Below, in pieces: positions 44,491 to 57,900 of a DNA stretch of 64,000 bases. Within the stretch, counting starts at the first letter, position 1. Every line of letters begins with the position of its first letter. The notes beneath the pieces are model-generated. The model saw only the letters and a list, made by a program, of their open reading frames with translations. It did no database searches and was not told the origin of the DNA. Made by a program: the position numbers and the translations under genes. This DNA is from Punica granatum (Eukaryota > Streptophyta > Magnoliopsida > Myrtales > Lythraceae), in contig NC_045127.1 of the NCBI RefSeq assembly GCF_007655135.1, forward strand, positions 2,232,001 to 2,296,000. The letters are read 5' to 3'.

Positions 44491-46400
44491 ATAATAAACC
44501 ACGAACCGATATCGATTTAAGAAATTATCTTCTTTTGAAGATAACTTTTATTTCGCAAATACTAATAGAAGACACTATCACTTACCATGAGACGACCTCG
44601 ACCTCATGCTCTAAGAAAAACGATCGTCACCAAATCTCCATTCTTCTCTCACCATCTTTATGTCTCTTTCACTCTCCCTCTCTGTTCATTTTCTCACACT
44701 CTCTCTCCCCTACTCAGTTCGCTCTGTTGCTTTGGGCTAGTGATAAAAGGCAAAGGAAAAGTAACGACCATATGGGTTAAGGATAAAAACATTTGGCAGT
44801 CACACGGAATGATCTTTTTGCTGTGAAATCCTATAATTTCATTTCCAGTGAAATAATGAAAATTCAATAAATTTGAACTTTAATACAATAATTATTCCCA
44901 CAGAAGAATTCGGGGAGCATCAATGACACGTTAAATAATAGCCAAGAATACGTATTTCTAGGAGATTTAACAGAGTTCATGTAAATAGAAATAAATTTCC
45001 TTATCCAAGACCCATTTATTGGAGAAAATTTTGGATGATCCTACCACAAATGACATGATAAAAAAGAATTAATAAGAATTATTTAATGAAGAATAATTAT
45101 GGTAATTATCTGAATGATTAGCACAAAGTCTTTATTTTCATGCATTTTTATTGGTGCTTTATCATGCCACGTGACGAGATATGATCACCCAATAACTTCT
45201 CGATTGATTGAAAGAGCGGGTGGAATATCCAACTAAAAGAACAGATCTCATAATTTAACCAATTTAAAACCTGTAAAAGGAATTAATATAATGGACGGGT
45301 TTTTTTACAAGGAAAAATAAATATTAGGTTGATACGCATAATTGCATGCAACGAAAATAGGAAAATTTCCTCCAATTGTACAAAATTCAATTCTTGACAA
45401 AAAGATATCCTTAAAAGCTCAAAAAATAGCCACATAAACAAACGGCAAGAATATTTACTTCTAAAACTATTAAAACTGCAAATATTTTCTTTTCGGTGTG
45501 AACTCTAATATTCGGAAGTCCAATTGGATTCCGATTAATTAAATCGAACTGGGTTAACTCACTAAGAGGTAAAGCTCTCATAGTATGAATTTTCTACATT
45601 CACAAAAATTCAAACATGAAACTTTACTTAAGTAGAATAAACGTCGAACTGCTTGAATCAAGTCATATTGATTTTTTTTGAATTGTTTTAATTAATTATT
45701 TTTGAGTATTGAGAATATAATAAATGTAAAGGGAATATTAAGAGACGTTGCACAATGAGCAATATAATAGATGTCTAATTGGTAATCCAAGTCCATAGAC
45801 AAGGTCGACTCACCTCGAACTTTACAAACTTGGATATTATTCGGGTGTTTTTTGTGCCCGTACTGCACGCGATACATATCAGGGAATTAGAAAAACAATG
45901 GTTAGGATTTAAGAGCACCTGAAATTACTTATACTCACGATTATACTGTATCGATACGTTTATTGACTCTCGCCCGAGTTGTAAGCCACAATACTACGTT
46001 AATTTCCTTGGAGTCGCCACATTCTCTACAACCATAACATCTCATGTTCGATGCGTATACATCATTGGTGCATGAATTCTATCACGATCTAATTTTTTCA
46101 AAATAATTTTACATCTTACCCCATATTCCGCTGAGAACCAAAAAAAAAAAAAGGACCAGTAAAAAAATTACTATTCATTTTTAACTTATGCACTTTTTTC
46201 GTTTTTGGTAAACATAATTTATGCAGCCTGAGACGTCGCAATCGCAATCGCCCATATGAACAAAAAAAAAGGGATTAAAAAAAAATAAAGCTTCAGTTGT
46301 GTTTAGAGCACTGCCGTTAGTTATGTATCTCTTCATCAATCCATCTCTTCTTCATTCTTCTTCTCCTTCATCTCCTTCTCACGCAATCCCGCCGTACGTG
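44491..46400. other. AT-rich intergenic region
   Basis: No gene is recognised. The frames at 44535-44826 are pyrimidine-rich low-complexity sequence. The right end leads into the promoter of the coiled-coil gene. Confidence 0.5.
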
Positions 46401-46411
46401 TCGTCTGCTAA

Positions 46412-46412
<1 letters not shown>

Positions 46413-46471
<59 letters not shown>
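46413..46471 (+). repeat. Compound microsatellite (C)31(TC)14 at the coiled-coil gene leader
   Basis: An uninterrupted run of C from 46413 to 46443 is followed by TC repeats to 46471. It sits about 100 nt before the leader splice donor at 46570/46571. The exact length may be affected by sequencing error. Confidence 0.85.
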
Positions 46472-46473
<2 letters not shown>

Positions 46474-46570
46474 GGTGAGGGAGCTTAGCTAATCGACATT
46501 GTCGTCTCTCCCCGAGAACGCATCCTCATCTGATCTCGACTCCCCTGGCCCTGCCACCGGATTACCAAAG

Positions 46571-46895
46571 GTACGCCTCTCAATCACATTATTCACGTGC
46601 CCATCTCCGTTGCAGTCTCCTCTCCCTAGTCTAGGGTTTCCTTTAATTGCGGGATTGGGATTGATCCGATGCCGGAACGCTGGCGTCATCTCGCTTTACT
46701 CTTTTTTTTTTTAAATGCGGTATTCGATGTCGAATTGATCTCAGTGATGCTGATTGAGGTGCCTCGTTCACCGCCCCTCGTCGGTTCAGCTGTGGCTGGT
46801 GGGTGATTGAATGCTCGCTCAGTGAAACTGTTGGTTGGTTCTTCTTAATCTCGGGGATCTCTGCTTGCTCAAAAGAGCTTCTTTTTGTCTGCCAG
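46571..46895 (+). other. Probable 5'UTR intron of the coiled-coil gene
   Basis: The donor ACCAAAG|GTACGC (46570/46571) and the acceptor GTCTGCCAG (ending 46895) flank a T-rich interval just before the ATG at 46937. Confidence 0.5.
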
Positions 46896-46936
46896 GATCT
46901 GGGTTTTGAGTGATTAGAGAGTATCGATTGCAAACA

Positions 46937-49900
46937 ATGGAGGACGAGAAGAAAAAAAAGAGAAACAAGAAGAAGAAAAACAAGCAGAGCAATAAAGTCG
47001 TAGAAGAAGCCGCTGTGGCGGGCAATGGTGACGGAGAAGCTACTTCTGCAGAACAACAAAATCATGCGGGTAATGGGCAGAATGATCAGAATGAGGCCAT
47101 TGCTGCAAGAAACGAGGAGGTGGATGAACCAAACATGCATCAGTCCAATGGCACAGAGGCTATGAATGTGAGTGTTTTTTGTTTACTCACACGTGCCTTA
47201 TGTATGCCACTCCAACAGCTCCTGATGCACTGTTATATGTTCTCATGTACTTCCTGATTCAGTCCGATTTAGCTCAAGCAGAGAAGCAGCAGTGGCTGCA
47301 AACTGAGGTAGTTAGTTGATCCCTAATAATTTTATCTCGAGCTTCTGTCCACTGGTTCTATTTCTTGGTTCTTACAGCAAGCTCCTCATCGAAGTTTCTT
47401 GGATTTGGCTGATGAAGCAAACATTCTTACAGGCATCCCTGCAAGAGACCATTAAGTATTTAAGGAGTGAAAATGATCTGCATTTACAAAAGCAGGTAAG
47501 ATGGTTCAATCTAAACTGAATCAAAAGTGGAAGAATTCTGGGTGATCTTCTACAAAAGATGTGCTTTGCATGTGCATCTTTTCATCGCTGGTTATTGATA
47601 CTCACCTTTTGGTAGATGACTATTTTCAGGCTGATCTGGAGGTAAAACTTGCGCAACTTCAGAGTGAAAAGGAATCTTGGCTACAGAAGGAGGTAACTGC
47701 AGTCTTAGACTATGAGAAACCACGTCGAAAGCTTTTAGGTTCTTTAGAACTGATAATCTAATGCACAAATAGTTTTGCTCTGCAATGTAAACATATGCTT
47801 TTTATGTTAAAAAAGGTAAGCATATATCTTCTCCAGAAATTACAGATGAAACTCGGGTTACATGCAGGCAAGCTTGGAGGATAAAATTGGCCATTTGTCG
47901 GAAGACAAAGCTTCGCTTGGATCGAAACAGGTAATATATGGAACTCTTTTTTCTCTTCCAGCTTATACAATGTATCAAGCAGGTCGAGGAAGAAATGTTC
48001 TTGTTTATGTCCCCTGGTCTGTGTTCTCCCAACATGCATATTTCATTGGAAGCTTTTCAGCAAGATGATTTTGATAGTGCTAAAACCTAAAGTGCTTTAC
48101 AGGAAAGCTTGGAGGAAAAAATCAGACAGCTTGAAAGAGACTATGATTCCTGGATTCTGAAGGAGGTGAACATCTTTCTGTTCTTATTTCTACTTCTAGC
48201 CTCTTTATGATTGTAAATTTTTTTTCTCTTGGAAGAAAATATTCTGATGTTATTCTTTGTTGGCAGAATATTAGCTGGAGAACTGATCATACATAATTAT
48301 TAGTCTTCTTGGTTTTGGATGCGAGCTAAGAAATTTAGGAGTTTAAATCTGTTGCGATATGCATTCTATCCAATTCTTAATGAGAATTTGTAGAGAAAAG
48401 CATACCGTTATTCTTTCAAATGTAGGTTAGGAAATAGTTCAGATTTAGATTTTAGAGAGTTTCTTGGTTTTAGTCTTGACGGGAAGACTATGATGAAATT
48501 TTTTTTTTCCATCCTGGTCCATTGAAAAATTTTGAAGGATAGGTTTTGGATCTTTTCCAATATATTTCGTATATTCCTTTAAATTACACGCAACAAGAAT
48601 TTTTTTTTTCCATGGATTTGTCCATCTGTTCCACATGCCATTGCATGGCTAAGTGCATTTGTTACAGTGATACTTCTTTTTTGAATTTTTAATTGTTATT
48701 TGTGTCTTGCAGAAATCAAATAAGGAAACAATTTCTAATATGGAGATGGAACTGACAAAACTACGGCTGCAGGTATGCTTTGCTGTGATTTGTTTTTCAC
48801 TTAGTTACATTCCATATGCACAATAGTGTGATGCGAGGCTCTTTATGCGCATTCACATGGTTGCGCACTTTGCATTGCATAAATTTTAAGTTATTCATGG
48901 CATGCAAAGAGCAAAATGTGAACCTAATTATGGAACTGAGGTAAATTATTGACATGTATCGGCATCTTCAGCTGAACCTGTCGCCAGTTTATCAGCATTA
49001 ATGAGGACCATTGCTTGTAGTCTTTAGAGGTAATCTGCTGGTATTAGCCAATTGTTTGCTGCTGATTTAATAACCTTGACTAACCATTTAATGCTGTAAG
49101 GCTTCATCACTTGGAAATCTTGCAGCTGTCCAATGCTTAAACCCTGCCTCTAGCTTATATTATACTCCAGGAGGGGTCAAATGAACAAGTTTTTTCTCAT
49201 GCAATATACTTTTCTGCCAAGGGTTTAAGCTGAAATCAGTGTAACTGCTATATATTTGTTTTTCTTCCTGCATTCTTGCATTCTGCTGATTTTCTGAGAG
49301 GAATTTGCTTGTTTTGCATTTGGCCTGTCGTACTCTTTTCTTTATTATAAGCGGAAAAGTTTAACCCTTCCTACTTTAGATGACAAAGTATGATTGAGTG
49401 GCAGAATATTCTCTGGGTTTCACCATTCTAGTGCAGCATCTATGTTTGTTCTGATACGGAAATTAAAAACAAAGCCTGGCAGGTGGGGGAGTTGGAAGAA
49501 TCCAAGAACATCTCCATACAAGAGAACCAACGCCTTACTGATATCATATCTGGGCTGCAAGAACAGATTCAGAACCTGGAGAGCACTAATATATCCACTG
49601 CTCGTGCTCTAGATGAGCAAATAAAGGTGTGCTGTTTGGTCTGAGACGTGCATGACTAACATTTGTATAGACAGAGGACATAGCCTTAGTTTATGTTAAG
49701 ATTGATTGAGTGGAAGAAGTATGCTGGACTTTAGCCTTTCTTTTGGTAATTAATCTATCAGTCCCGTGACAAAAATGAGAAGTGAGCAATTCACATTACA
49801 CCAGAACTTAACTTTTTCTTTCAATAACATATAGCAGTTCTCTTCTGGAACTCTTTGGAAGTGGATAGAGAAGAATAAATATTCTTACAACTCTCTTTGT

Positions 49901-50584
49901 GATGCAGCGTTCTTCAGAGTGCGATGTCTTGAACTCTCAGCTGGAAGGAGCATGCTCGCTGGTTGAGAGATTGATAACAGAAAATTCGGAGCTTGTAGAG
50001 AAGGTATCTCTTGGCTTTTATTCTTTCTGTTCTATGCATTATCCGCTTGTCCTATTAACTGATGCTTTGTAAGTTTGAATTTTCGTTTGATCCACTGTTC
50101 ATGTAATTCTTCTTTCAAGGTGAATGAGTTGTACCTTAAACTCGATCAACATAAAGTAACCTCCGGGCACTCCTCACTTGTCCGGCCCAGTTCCGTTCTC
50201 GGAGTAGATGGAACTAATGGTGTTGCTGATCGCAGTTCCATATCTAGTAAGAACTTACCCATCCTAGCTGAGAAACCAGAGCCACCGACAGAGATTGTCA
50301 TCGTAGAGGATGAGCCAATGCTGAGCGACAAGGGGGACACCACCAACCACTCCATCGTCATGTCAAACTCATTAAAGTCCGAGGAGTCTGGAGAAATAGT
50401 CCAAATTCCCCTCGATGAGAATGAAGTTCAGACTGTGGAGTCAAAGGGAGGAGTTGAGGACGACGGTAAGACCGCCGTCCCACTTACAGATGCCCCACTC
50501 ATCGGTGCCCCTTTCAGGTTCATTTCCTTCGTCGCTGGTTATGTCAGTGGTGCCGACCTAGTGGATAAGAATTCGAGGAAGTGA
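46937..50584 (+). CDS. Plant coiled-coil protein of unknown function, with repeated 63-nt exons
   Basis: Ten proposed exons: 46937-47167, 47263-47307, 47433-47495, 47630-47692, 47868-47930, 48103-48165, 48713-48772, 49483-49626, 49908-50003, 50120-50584. All introns are GT-AG and phase 0, and the product is 430 aa. The N-terminus is Lys-rich (KKKKRNKKKKNK), then Gln/Asn/Glu-rich. Exons 3-6 are each exactly 63 nt and code 21-residue units of three heptads (DLEVKLAQL, SLEDKIGHL, SLEEKIRQL and SLQETIKYL cores). Exons 7-10 continue the coiled coil (ISGLQEQIQNLES, VERLITENSELVEKVNELYL). The tail is acidic and ends in a short hydrophobic block (FRFISFVAGYVSGADLV). The basic N-terminus could bind nucleic acid or direct nuclear import. 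I can name no biochemical role; it resembles plant-specific long coiled-coil proteins. Confidence 0.85.
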
Positions 50585-51044
50585 CATCTTACAACTTTAC
50601 TCATTTTGTCTGTAGAATTTAGATGATGGCCCTTCACAAATTTTTGGACAATTGACTGAATAGTAGCTGAATTTGGGCTTTTCTCACTTTATCCTTTTTT
50701 ATTTTTATTTTTAATATAGTCATAGATATCTCGTAGAACTGTATGTTACTATCACACAGCTGGTGCGCTGATGAATTATTCACACTAATACATTTAATTT
50801 CCAATTTTTTTAAAAATGTATTTGTTACATTGACAACTGAAATGGGGTGAGAATCAACAACCTCAATGAATCTGTCAGAACACAAAATGTTAAATGGAAA
50901 ACAACACAATCTGATGCCTTTTATTGTCAGTCGAACTCGGGTTAATCAAAATCAATCGGACTAGCACATCTTCAAATGGAATCTCCAACCGCACACACTA
51001 ATCAACACTTGAGGGGATGCAATCTGAATCCTTCTGTGTGAGTC

Positions 51045-52981
51045 CTATGACGATGATGATGGGAGGTTCTCGGAATCAGAGGGCCGGACATCCTCGATCA
51101 TCTTGATGACCTCATCCATGGTCGGCCTCGAGTCGGGCATCCTAGACACACAAGCCAGAGCTATCTTGAGCATCTCCACCAGCTCCTCTTCAATGTTCCG
51201 ATCCTTGAGGAGCTCCTCGTCGAACACCTCAGCGGTCCACTCTTCTCGGACGACCGACTGGACCCACCTGGGGAGGTCGAACACATCCTCCCTCCGAGGA
51301 GACTGGACCGGCGACTTTCCTGTGAGCATCTCCAGGAGGAGGACCCCGAAGCTATAGACATCAGACTTCTGGCTGGGCTTTTGGGTCTTCATGACCTCAG
51401 GGGCTCGGTAGCCTGCGTGCCTTGGTGGGACCACAAGGGAGCGGATCATCGAGCTAAGCCCGAACTCGGAAATGCAACCTTGGAGATCTTGCGTGAGGAG
51501 GACATTCGAGGATTTGATGTTACCATGGATGAACTTCCCGGGCCCGGACGAGTGGATGTGAGCAATCCCTTTGGCTACCCCAAGACAAATCTTCACTCTT
51601 GATCCCCAATCTAACGGGGTTCCCCTGCCTTCTGTACAATTATGCATCCAAAAACAAAATTCAGATTTTACAGAGGAACTGTTGCTACAGCTAGGAACTG
51701 AAAAGCCGTTTAGAACATACCGTGCAATAATGAGGAGAAGCTTCCACCCGGTATGAAATCATAAATGAGAAGCTTCTCGTCCTTTGAGTAATAGTATGCG
51801 CGAAGTGGAATCACATTCGGGTGGTTCCCGACTCTTTGGACAATCTCCATCTGCTGCTCAAACTCTCTTTTCTCTGCTACAAGTTCCTTCAGCCTCTTCA
51901 CAACCACAGTAATCCCGTCCTCTAAGATGGCCTTGTAGGTAGTTCCACAGGTCCCCTTGCCGAGAACCTCTGCTGAAGCTTTGAGCAAATCCTCTAAATC
52001 GAAAGTATGAGAACAGCCCTCGAAGTAAACTAACCGGTTCTTCTCAGCCGACTGGACCCCACTCCCGAACTCCTCTGACTTCTCAGCCCTTACAGCTTTC
52101 CCCTTTGCAGAAGGGCCGTCTTCTCGGCTTTTCTTCTTCTTCAGACAACATAGGACGAGTATCAAGAGTAAGAGACACAGTAGTAGCACTCCACCTGCTC
52201 CAATGGCGATTATAATCCCGAGACTCAGCTTCTTCTTTGAGGGCCTCGGCTTCTGCGGAACAGGAGGGGAAGGAGGAGACGAGGGAGAGATGGAAGCACA
52301 CCCTCTTAAGGGTGATCCACAGAGTAGAGTGTTTCCTTCAAAAGAAGAAGGCGGAAACTTCCGAAGGGGAGTTGGGATTGAACCATTCAGGCCATTGTAG
52401 CTCAAGTTTAAAGCTCTTAACTGAGTAACATCAATATTGGGAATAGGCCCAGTAAGAGAATTGTTCTGGAGGTATAAAATAGTAAGGTGGGTCAGATTTT
52501 GAATGGTAGGTGGGATTTCTCCAGAGAAAGAATTGTATGCGAGGTCGACTACTGAAAGCTTCGAAGAGAAGTTCGATGGGATTTCACCCGAGAAGTTGTT
52601 GTTTTGAAGGAAGATGTTATGGAGCGAAGGCAGGGAGAGTATATCAGAAGGAAGGTTTCCACTCAGGCGGTTTGATCTGAGGCTAAGTGATATGAGACCA
52701 TCAAGCTTACCGATTGTGTTGGGAGGGATTGGACCAATAAGTCCAATCCCAGGGAGACGGAGTGCAATCACATGGGAACCTGCATCGTCGCAAGTGACTC
52801 CAACCCAAGAGCAAATAGGAGAAGTGGAAGTCCAGTTAAGTCTCCTTGCGTGAGGAACAGAACTGACGAAATTTAGGAGAGCTTGTTTATCAGAATTTAT
52901 GTCGCCATTTATATGAGAGAGGAGGATAATTAAGTGCACGAGGAAAGGTAGCACTCCGAGAAGTGTAGTCTTTTGCCTCAT
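51045..52981 (-). CDS. LRR receptor-like kinase, LRR-III class, predicted pseudokinase
   Basis: Two coding exons on the minus strand, 52981-51721 and 51631-51045, give 615 aa, like the At5g58300/At3g08680 group. The start is ATG 52981 (MRQKTTLLG), directly before a signal peptide; the longer open frame lacks an ATG. Features in order: the LRRNT segment [17 protein letters not shown]; about five leucine-rich repeats; a proline-rich stalk; a transmembrane segment ([20 protein letters not shown]) followed by KKKK; the kinase-like domain from [15 protein letters not shown]. The glycine loop GKGTCG and Lys362 (VVVKRL) are kept. The HRD motif is His456-Gly-Asn458 and DFG is Glu476-Phe-Gly, so catalytic transfer is unlikely. 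Such receptors signal as scaffolds or co-receptors. A 5'UTR intron at about 54233-53044 is likely. Confidence 0.92.
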
Positions 52982-53043
52982 ATTTGTGTTTATCAGAGGG
53001 ATTCTGGCTTGCTCTTCGAATTGAAGCAGTTCCTTCTCTTCAC

Positions 53044-54233
53044 CTGACAAGTAAACAGAAAGTTTCAGTGCTTTAAAGTACTTTAAGATGTCCCATTCAG
53101 AATTCCTAGAAGATGAGCAGTAAACCTCTTCTTCAAACCGATTTTAGATGAATCACAATCAGACACTTATTTTTCTCGGAAACCAAGACATCGACTGAGC
53201 AAGTTAACATATCCCAATTCAAAAACTGCTACCTGGAAATTCCTAGGTTTTAATTTTAACCAAAAGAGTTCAGTGAAAGAAAAGCAGTCGAGAATTTTTT
53301 TGATATGCAGCAATGACTAGCAATAATTTCTTCTAAGAAGGAGACATCATAATTATGAATTATTCTAAGAAGGTAGATCTTTTCAGGGCTATGATCATTG
53401 CATTTACAAAAAGGTCTTGGGAGTAATCAACATTAGCCAAAAGTAAAGTCTTCCCAAAGCAAAAAAGAAGAAGCATATTCGTCTTCCATTAAAGGGAAAG
53501 TAAAAGCACAAAGCACCTAAGTTTTTGACAATGCCACATAGTGAATGAGATTTCCTACTTCCAGTTTATCCCTTCAACGCCCAAAGCTTACATCTGTAAC
53601 TCTCTATCGACGAAAACTCTAGGAAACCATCAATAAAAGCAGAAAAGCAAAAGTTTAAAGAGAGAAAAAAAGAAAAAAAAAAAAAGGAAACTAAAGGCTG
53701 ACCATACAAACATTCTTTTCCTTTAGCTGCAGCCACTTCCTCTACTTGAGCAATAAGCAGTAACCTTTTGGACAGCACTACTCAGGAGACCTTTAGTAGA
53801 CATCAGTAAGGAGGGTTTACGCTCCACGAGATCGTCATTTTGGAACAAAATTGTTTAGTTTATGACAAATCACAATGTGCATCCTTGTTCGAAAATTTCA
53901 ATTCATCAAACGGACAGAGAGCCGGAAGGACCAATTATAGGGACTGTTCTAAATCTTGCAGCAAATTAAAGAGACAAACAACTCATCCATCAGGCGAGAG
54001 CCGAAATCAGAAACCGATTGATTTTCTCGTATAACTAAACTCAACCCATCTGAAGAAACCACTGGAAAGGAACTGTTCACAAACTAACCCAAAAATGCCC
54101 AGATTCATTGCAATTGACGTCATGAGAACAGTAATTGGGACAAAAGAATGTTCCAATTTACTTGAAATGAAATGTGGAAATTTGAGGACAATATGACTTG
54201 CAAATTAAATTTCCAGTAGGGTAACGGACTTAC
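53044..54233 (-). other. Probable 5'UTR intron of the LRR pseudokinase gene
   Basis: On the minus strand a CGCAGG|GTAAGT donor (54234/54233) and a TTACTTGTCAG acceptor (ending 53044) bracket about 1.19 kb of non-coding sequence. Short frames inside it show no domain. Confidence 0.5.
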
Positions 54234-54416
54234 CCTGCGAATGAAGTCACTGGATCCAAAGCTCAGAAGACCCATTTCAGTAATCTCCACAACTCCACAT
54301 CTCCCCCATCTTAGTTCACTATCAGCACTAATTAGATACCTGAAACACCCAAGAAGAGAAGCACATTGCTCGAGAGCAACCAGAGCATTGTCCTACTTAG
54401 TACTTCTTCCGAAGAT

Positions 54417-54452
54417 AGAGAGAGAGAGGGGGGGGGGGGGGGGGGGGGGGGG
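54417..54452 (-). repeat. Compound microsatellite (GA)n(G)25 upstream of the LRR pseudokinase gene
   Basis: A G-run at 54428-54452 is preceded by GA repeats. In the sense of the gene this reads C-run then CT repeat, the same arrangement as at 46413-46471. Confidence 0.85.
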
Positions 54453-54999
54453 TGTTGGTGGGAGAAGAAGTTGAACCTTCAACGGGCATGAAAGCAGAGA
54501 AGCCTGAGCTTACAGCGAGCTTCGAGAGCAACCAGAGCAAGCAACAAGCCTCGAGCTTTCTAAAAACACCCCACTTTTTCCCTCCTTTCTTATCGACCCA
54601 CAACGGCAAAGCTTCAACACCACACCAAAACCGGACCTTTTGAGCTTTAGGGACAGTGAGAGCGAGAAAAAGGGAGTCCACAAAGCAGCATTAGCAAGAA
54701 CTGCCCCTAATTTCTCGAATTAGAACCACCCACCCTTGATTTCTGCGACTGAGGTTGTCTTCTCCGTTAAGCAAACGCCAAAATGCAGGGCCCCTTCGTT
54801 TACCAACACAGATCTCTATGCTCCCATAAATTCATCTGCGAGATCCCAAAAGGGTCGCTCTACCTCTCCCCCACCATTTCCTTCTTGCTGCATTCTTTCC
54901 TTTAGTTTTGCTCCTCTGTTGTAACTCTGCACACTCTGCAGCATTGTGTAGTGTTGTTAAAGGCCTAAAGAGAGTGAAAGGGAGGAAGGAGGAAAAGCA

Positions 55000-57900
55000 A
55001 AAATTCCTGCTTTTTGCTGAAAAATGTTGATAAATAATAACACTGTTATTAATGAGCACAAAAAAGGGTTGAATTGAATTAGTTGGTTGAGTTGAAAATT
55101 CCATAAAATTTCTGAAAATTGAATGTGAAATTTTTGGAATTACATGGTTGTCTTCCCCTTGGACTGTCTACCAGTCCACTGCCCACGGTGTGTGAGAGAT
55201 TCCGTGACATTTGACCTGACTCCCCAATGGTAAGCTGACAAGTGGACTGATGCCGGAAGACTTCATGACGTGTCGTGTCATCTGAATAAGTCCTACCGTA
55301 GCCCGGCCGCAGAGGAATATGACCTGAGATCTCTGACGGGGCACGGTGGTGAGTAGTCAGAGTGGGGAGGGGGGCTGCGGTCATATGCTGCTTCATGGGG
55401 CCATGTGATGTGCTCTCAGTCTCTCCGACTCCATGCATATCGTCACTTATATTATATATGATGGACTTATTGATCTAGCCATATAAGTTGTCTTGTCTCT
55501 CTTATTTTTCAGGCTTCTTCCCGATCTTTTCCGATGCGAAAGCCAAGCCTTTCGAGAAGAAACAAGTCCAAGGAATTAGGTCATTGTGATAGAATATAAT
55601 TAAGCATAACATGTCTAGCCTCGTCCATCTTGTAGTAAACTATAAATATTTGATGGAATTGAATTTATATTATCTCGTATGCTATCTTTTATTAGAGAAA
55701 ACAACTTTGATGTTACTATCATATTTGGAATTTTCACGAAATAGGTATCAAAAGTAAAAGTTGACATGTCATCATGACTTTAAATCAATCATAGCTCGAA
55801 CCACTTCCAAGAGTTGAATTTATTAAGGAGTGGGATGCAATTGAAATTTTGATATGATGTTTGTATTTAATAAGAGATTCCCCCTCCCCTAAATTAGCAA
55901 ATTTGTTTCGCGACGGTACAAATTAGGTTGATGTCTTTTTTACTCATTTTGTAAGTTACTTTAATTAGATTGGAATTCTATAGTATAATAATTATCATTG
56001 TCAATATTGTCGCTGTTATTGTCATTATTATTAGCATTGTCAAAGTGATCTGTTGGCCAACTAATGGCTACATATGTCAGCACCCATATATAAAAATATA
56101 TTTATATTAAATAAATGAATGAATATGATATAAGTTTATGCATGGTACGTGAAATAATTAACTTTTTTTTGGAATAATTAATTTGCTAGAATAATGATGC
56201 AATTTAATCTAGTTTTAAATCAGAAGCCCGCCTACCTTCCATCATGTGATATAATATATCTTCAGCCTCGTGTTAGAACTTACTCGTGGTAATAGTTTTG
56301 CTCTCAAGTATCTATTGTCTTATATCGTCATTCCTTGCCACCACTTGCCCGGCCAAAACTCATATCTGTTAATCTGTGGAGTTCGACCCTGCAGGTGAAG
56401 AGTATTTGGTATACTTAGTCCAACTTCACCCTCATTATTCTCGTCATGAGATTTCCCATTGCGGTATTTGGAGGAAGCCAAACCCTAAAGATTTTCCACA
56501 AATTTTATGTTCATGTACGAGCTCTTATTGTACTTCGTGTGAGCTTTTTCCTATATTGTGAATAATCCATCGGATGCTTATGGACAAGTCATACCCCACG
56601 CAGTTATTGACTTTTGCAATCCGAAGCACATTTTGATCAAATCACTAATGTAGATTAACAATGGGAGGTGGATCCAATGCAATCATCATCCCACCTGCCC
56701 GTGCACATGTCATTAATCATCCACCCATTCTCATTCCCTACAAAAGCTCTCTGATCTGAGGTTATATATATATATATATATATATATATAATGCGATTTC
56801 TATGTGTCAACTACCTTTGACTTATCGACTGCTGTGGGGGTTGGAGATCGGAGTAGGTATTACGGCAGTCAAATTTTTGTTCCGTTCTATGTTCTATTTC
56901 TAAATTGCGGACCCCAGAAAGAAGGACCGCACCTTTTACATTCGGACTCACCTCGAATGAGGACTATATATATTCTTGTTTTCCAATAGAATGAAGACTA
57001 CTAAATAGCCAAAAGGAAAGACAAAAATTTTGATAAAAAAAAAATCGATAAAACAAGGACGAAAGCGAAGGCATTGCTCACCGACACCTTTGCAAGATAG
57101 TACACAAGACAGGAGAATCGTTACAACGAAGTTGGTCTAATGATTACGATATATCCCATAATTTACCGATAATATGGGATCTCAGGTTCATTTCTTGGAT
57201 TCGGATTTGATTAAAACTTGAAAGATGTAAATAAGGATTTAATATATTGACCGGGGCATGTAATAACTGATGTCACATGTAAACACGCGCACATATATGC
57301 GTGTCTGTATGGTGAACACATTTAATGACAATTTTGTCCAACAAAAGTATGCATGGAATTCGGGTGAATTTATTGTTGAGGTACGTCCACACATGAATAG
57401 GCAAAAGTAGTAGATCGACATTAATGTGGTCGGGCCCATTGGACATAAACCCAACAATTTACTCCACTGGCTTTATTTAGGATATATCATTTTGCCCCCT
57501 CCCCGATTTCCTTTGGATTCGGAGAACAATGTCCATTCTGTCGCTCGGCCAGCCACGAGAACAAATTGACGGACCAAAGTCAGAAAATCTAACTGATCGT
57601 CACGGTGAAGAATCTGTAATTAAACTGTTAACGCTAGCTTCGAGTTTTAGGACCAGGTTTTATGCTCATTTAGGCCTTTCGCAGGGATCGACAGAGAAAT
57701 AGGTGATTTTTACATTTGGACCTCGGGCCCAAAAGGTTTTACATTTGGCCCATCAGGTCCAAGAATTTCAGAAATTTTCAGCCCACTTAAGCCCATTTCC
57801 ATATTCTCCTAAATCAAAGACTTTGTTGGTCCAAATTTCAGGAAACGTACACTTATTACAGAACGAATATGAAGAAATTTGGGCTTCCTTCCTACTTCAC

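Noticed and set aside
46650..47140. 165-codon minus frame opposite the first exon of the coiled-coil gene
   Set aside because: A mirror of Lys- and Glu-rich coding sequence giving Phe/Leu runs. The plus frame has consistent exons downstream.
52982..53050. Longer N-terminus of the LRR pseudokinase (reading SGEEKELLQF)
   Set aside because: It would begin at TTG, crosses a splice acceptor at 53044, and would place acidic residues before the signal peptide.
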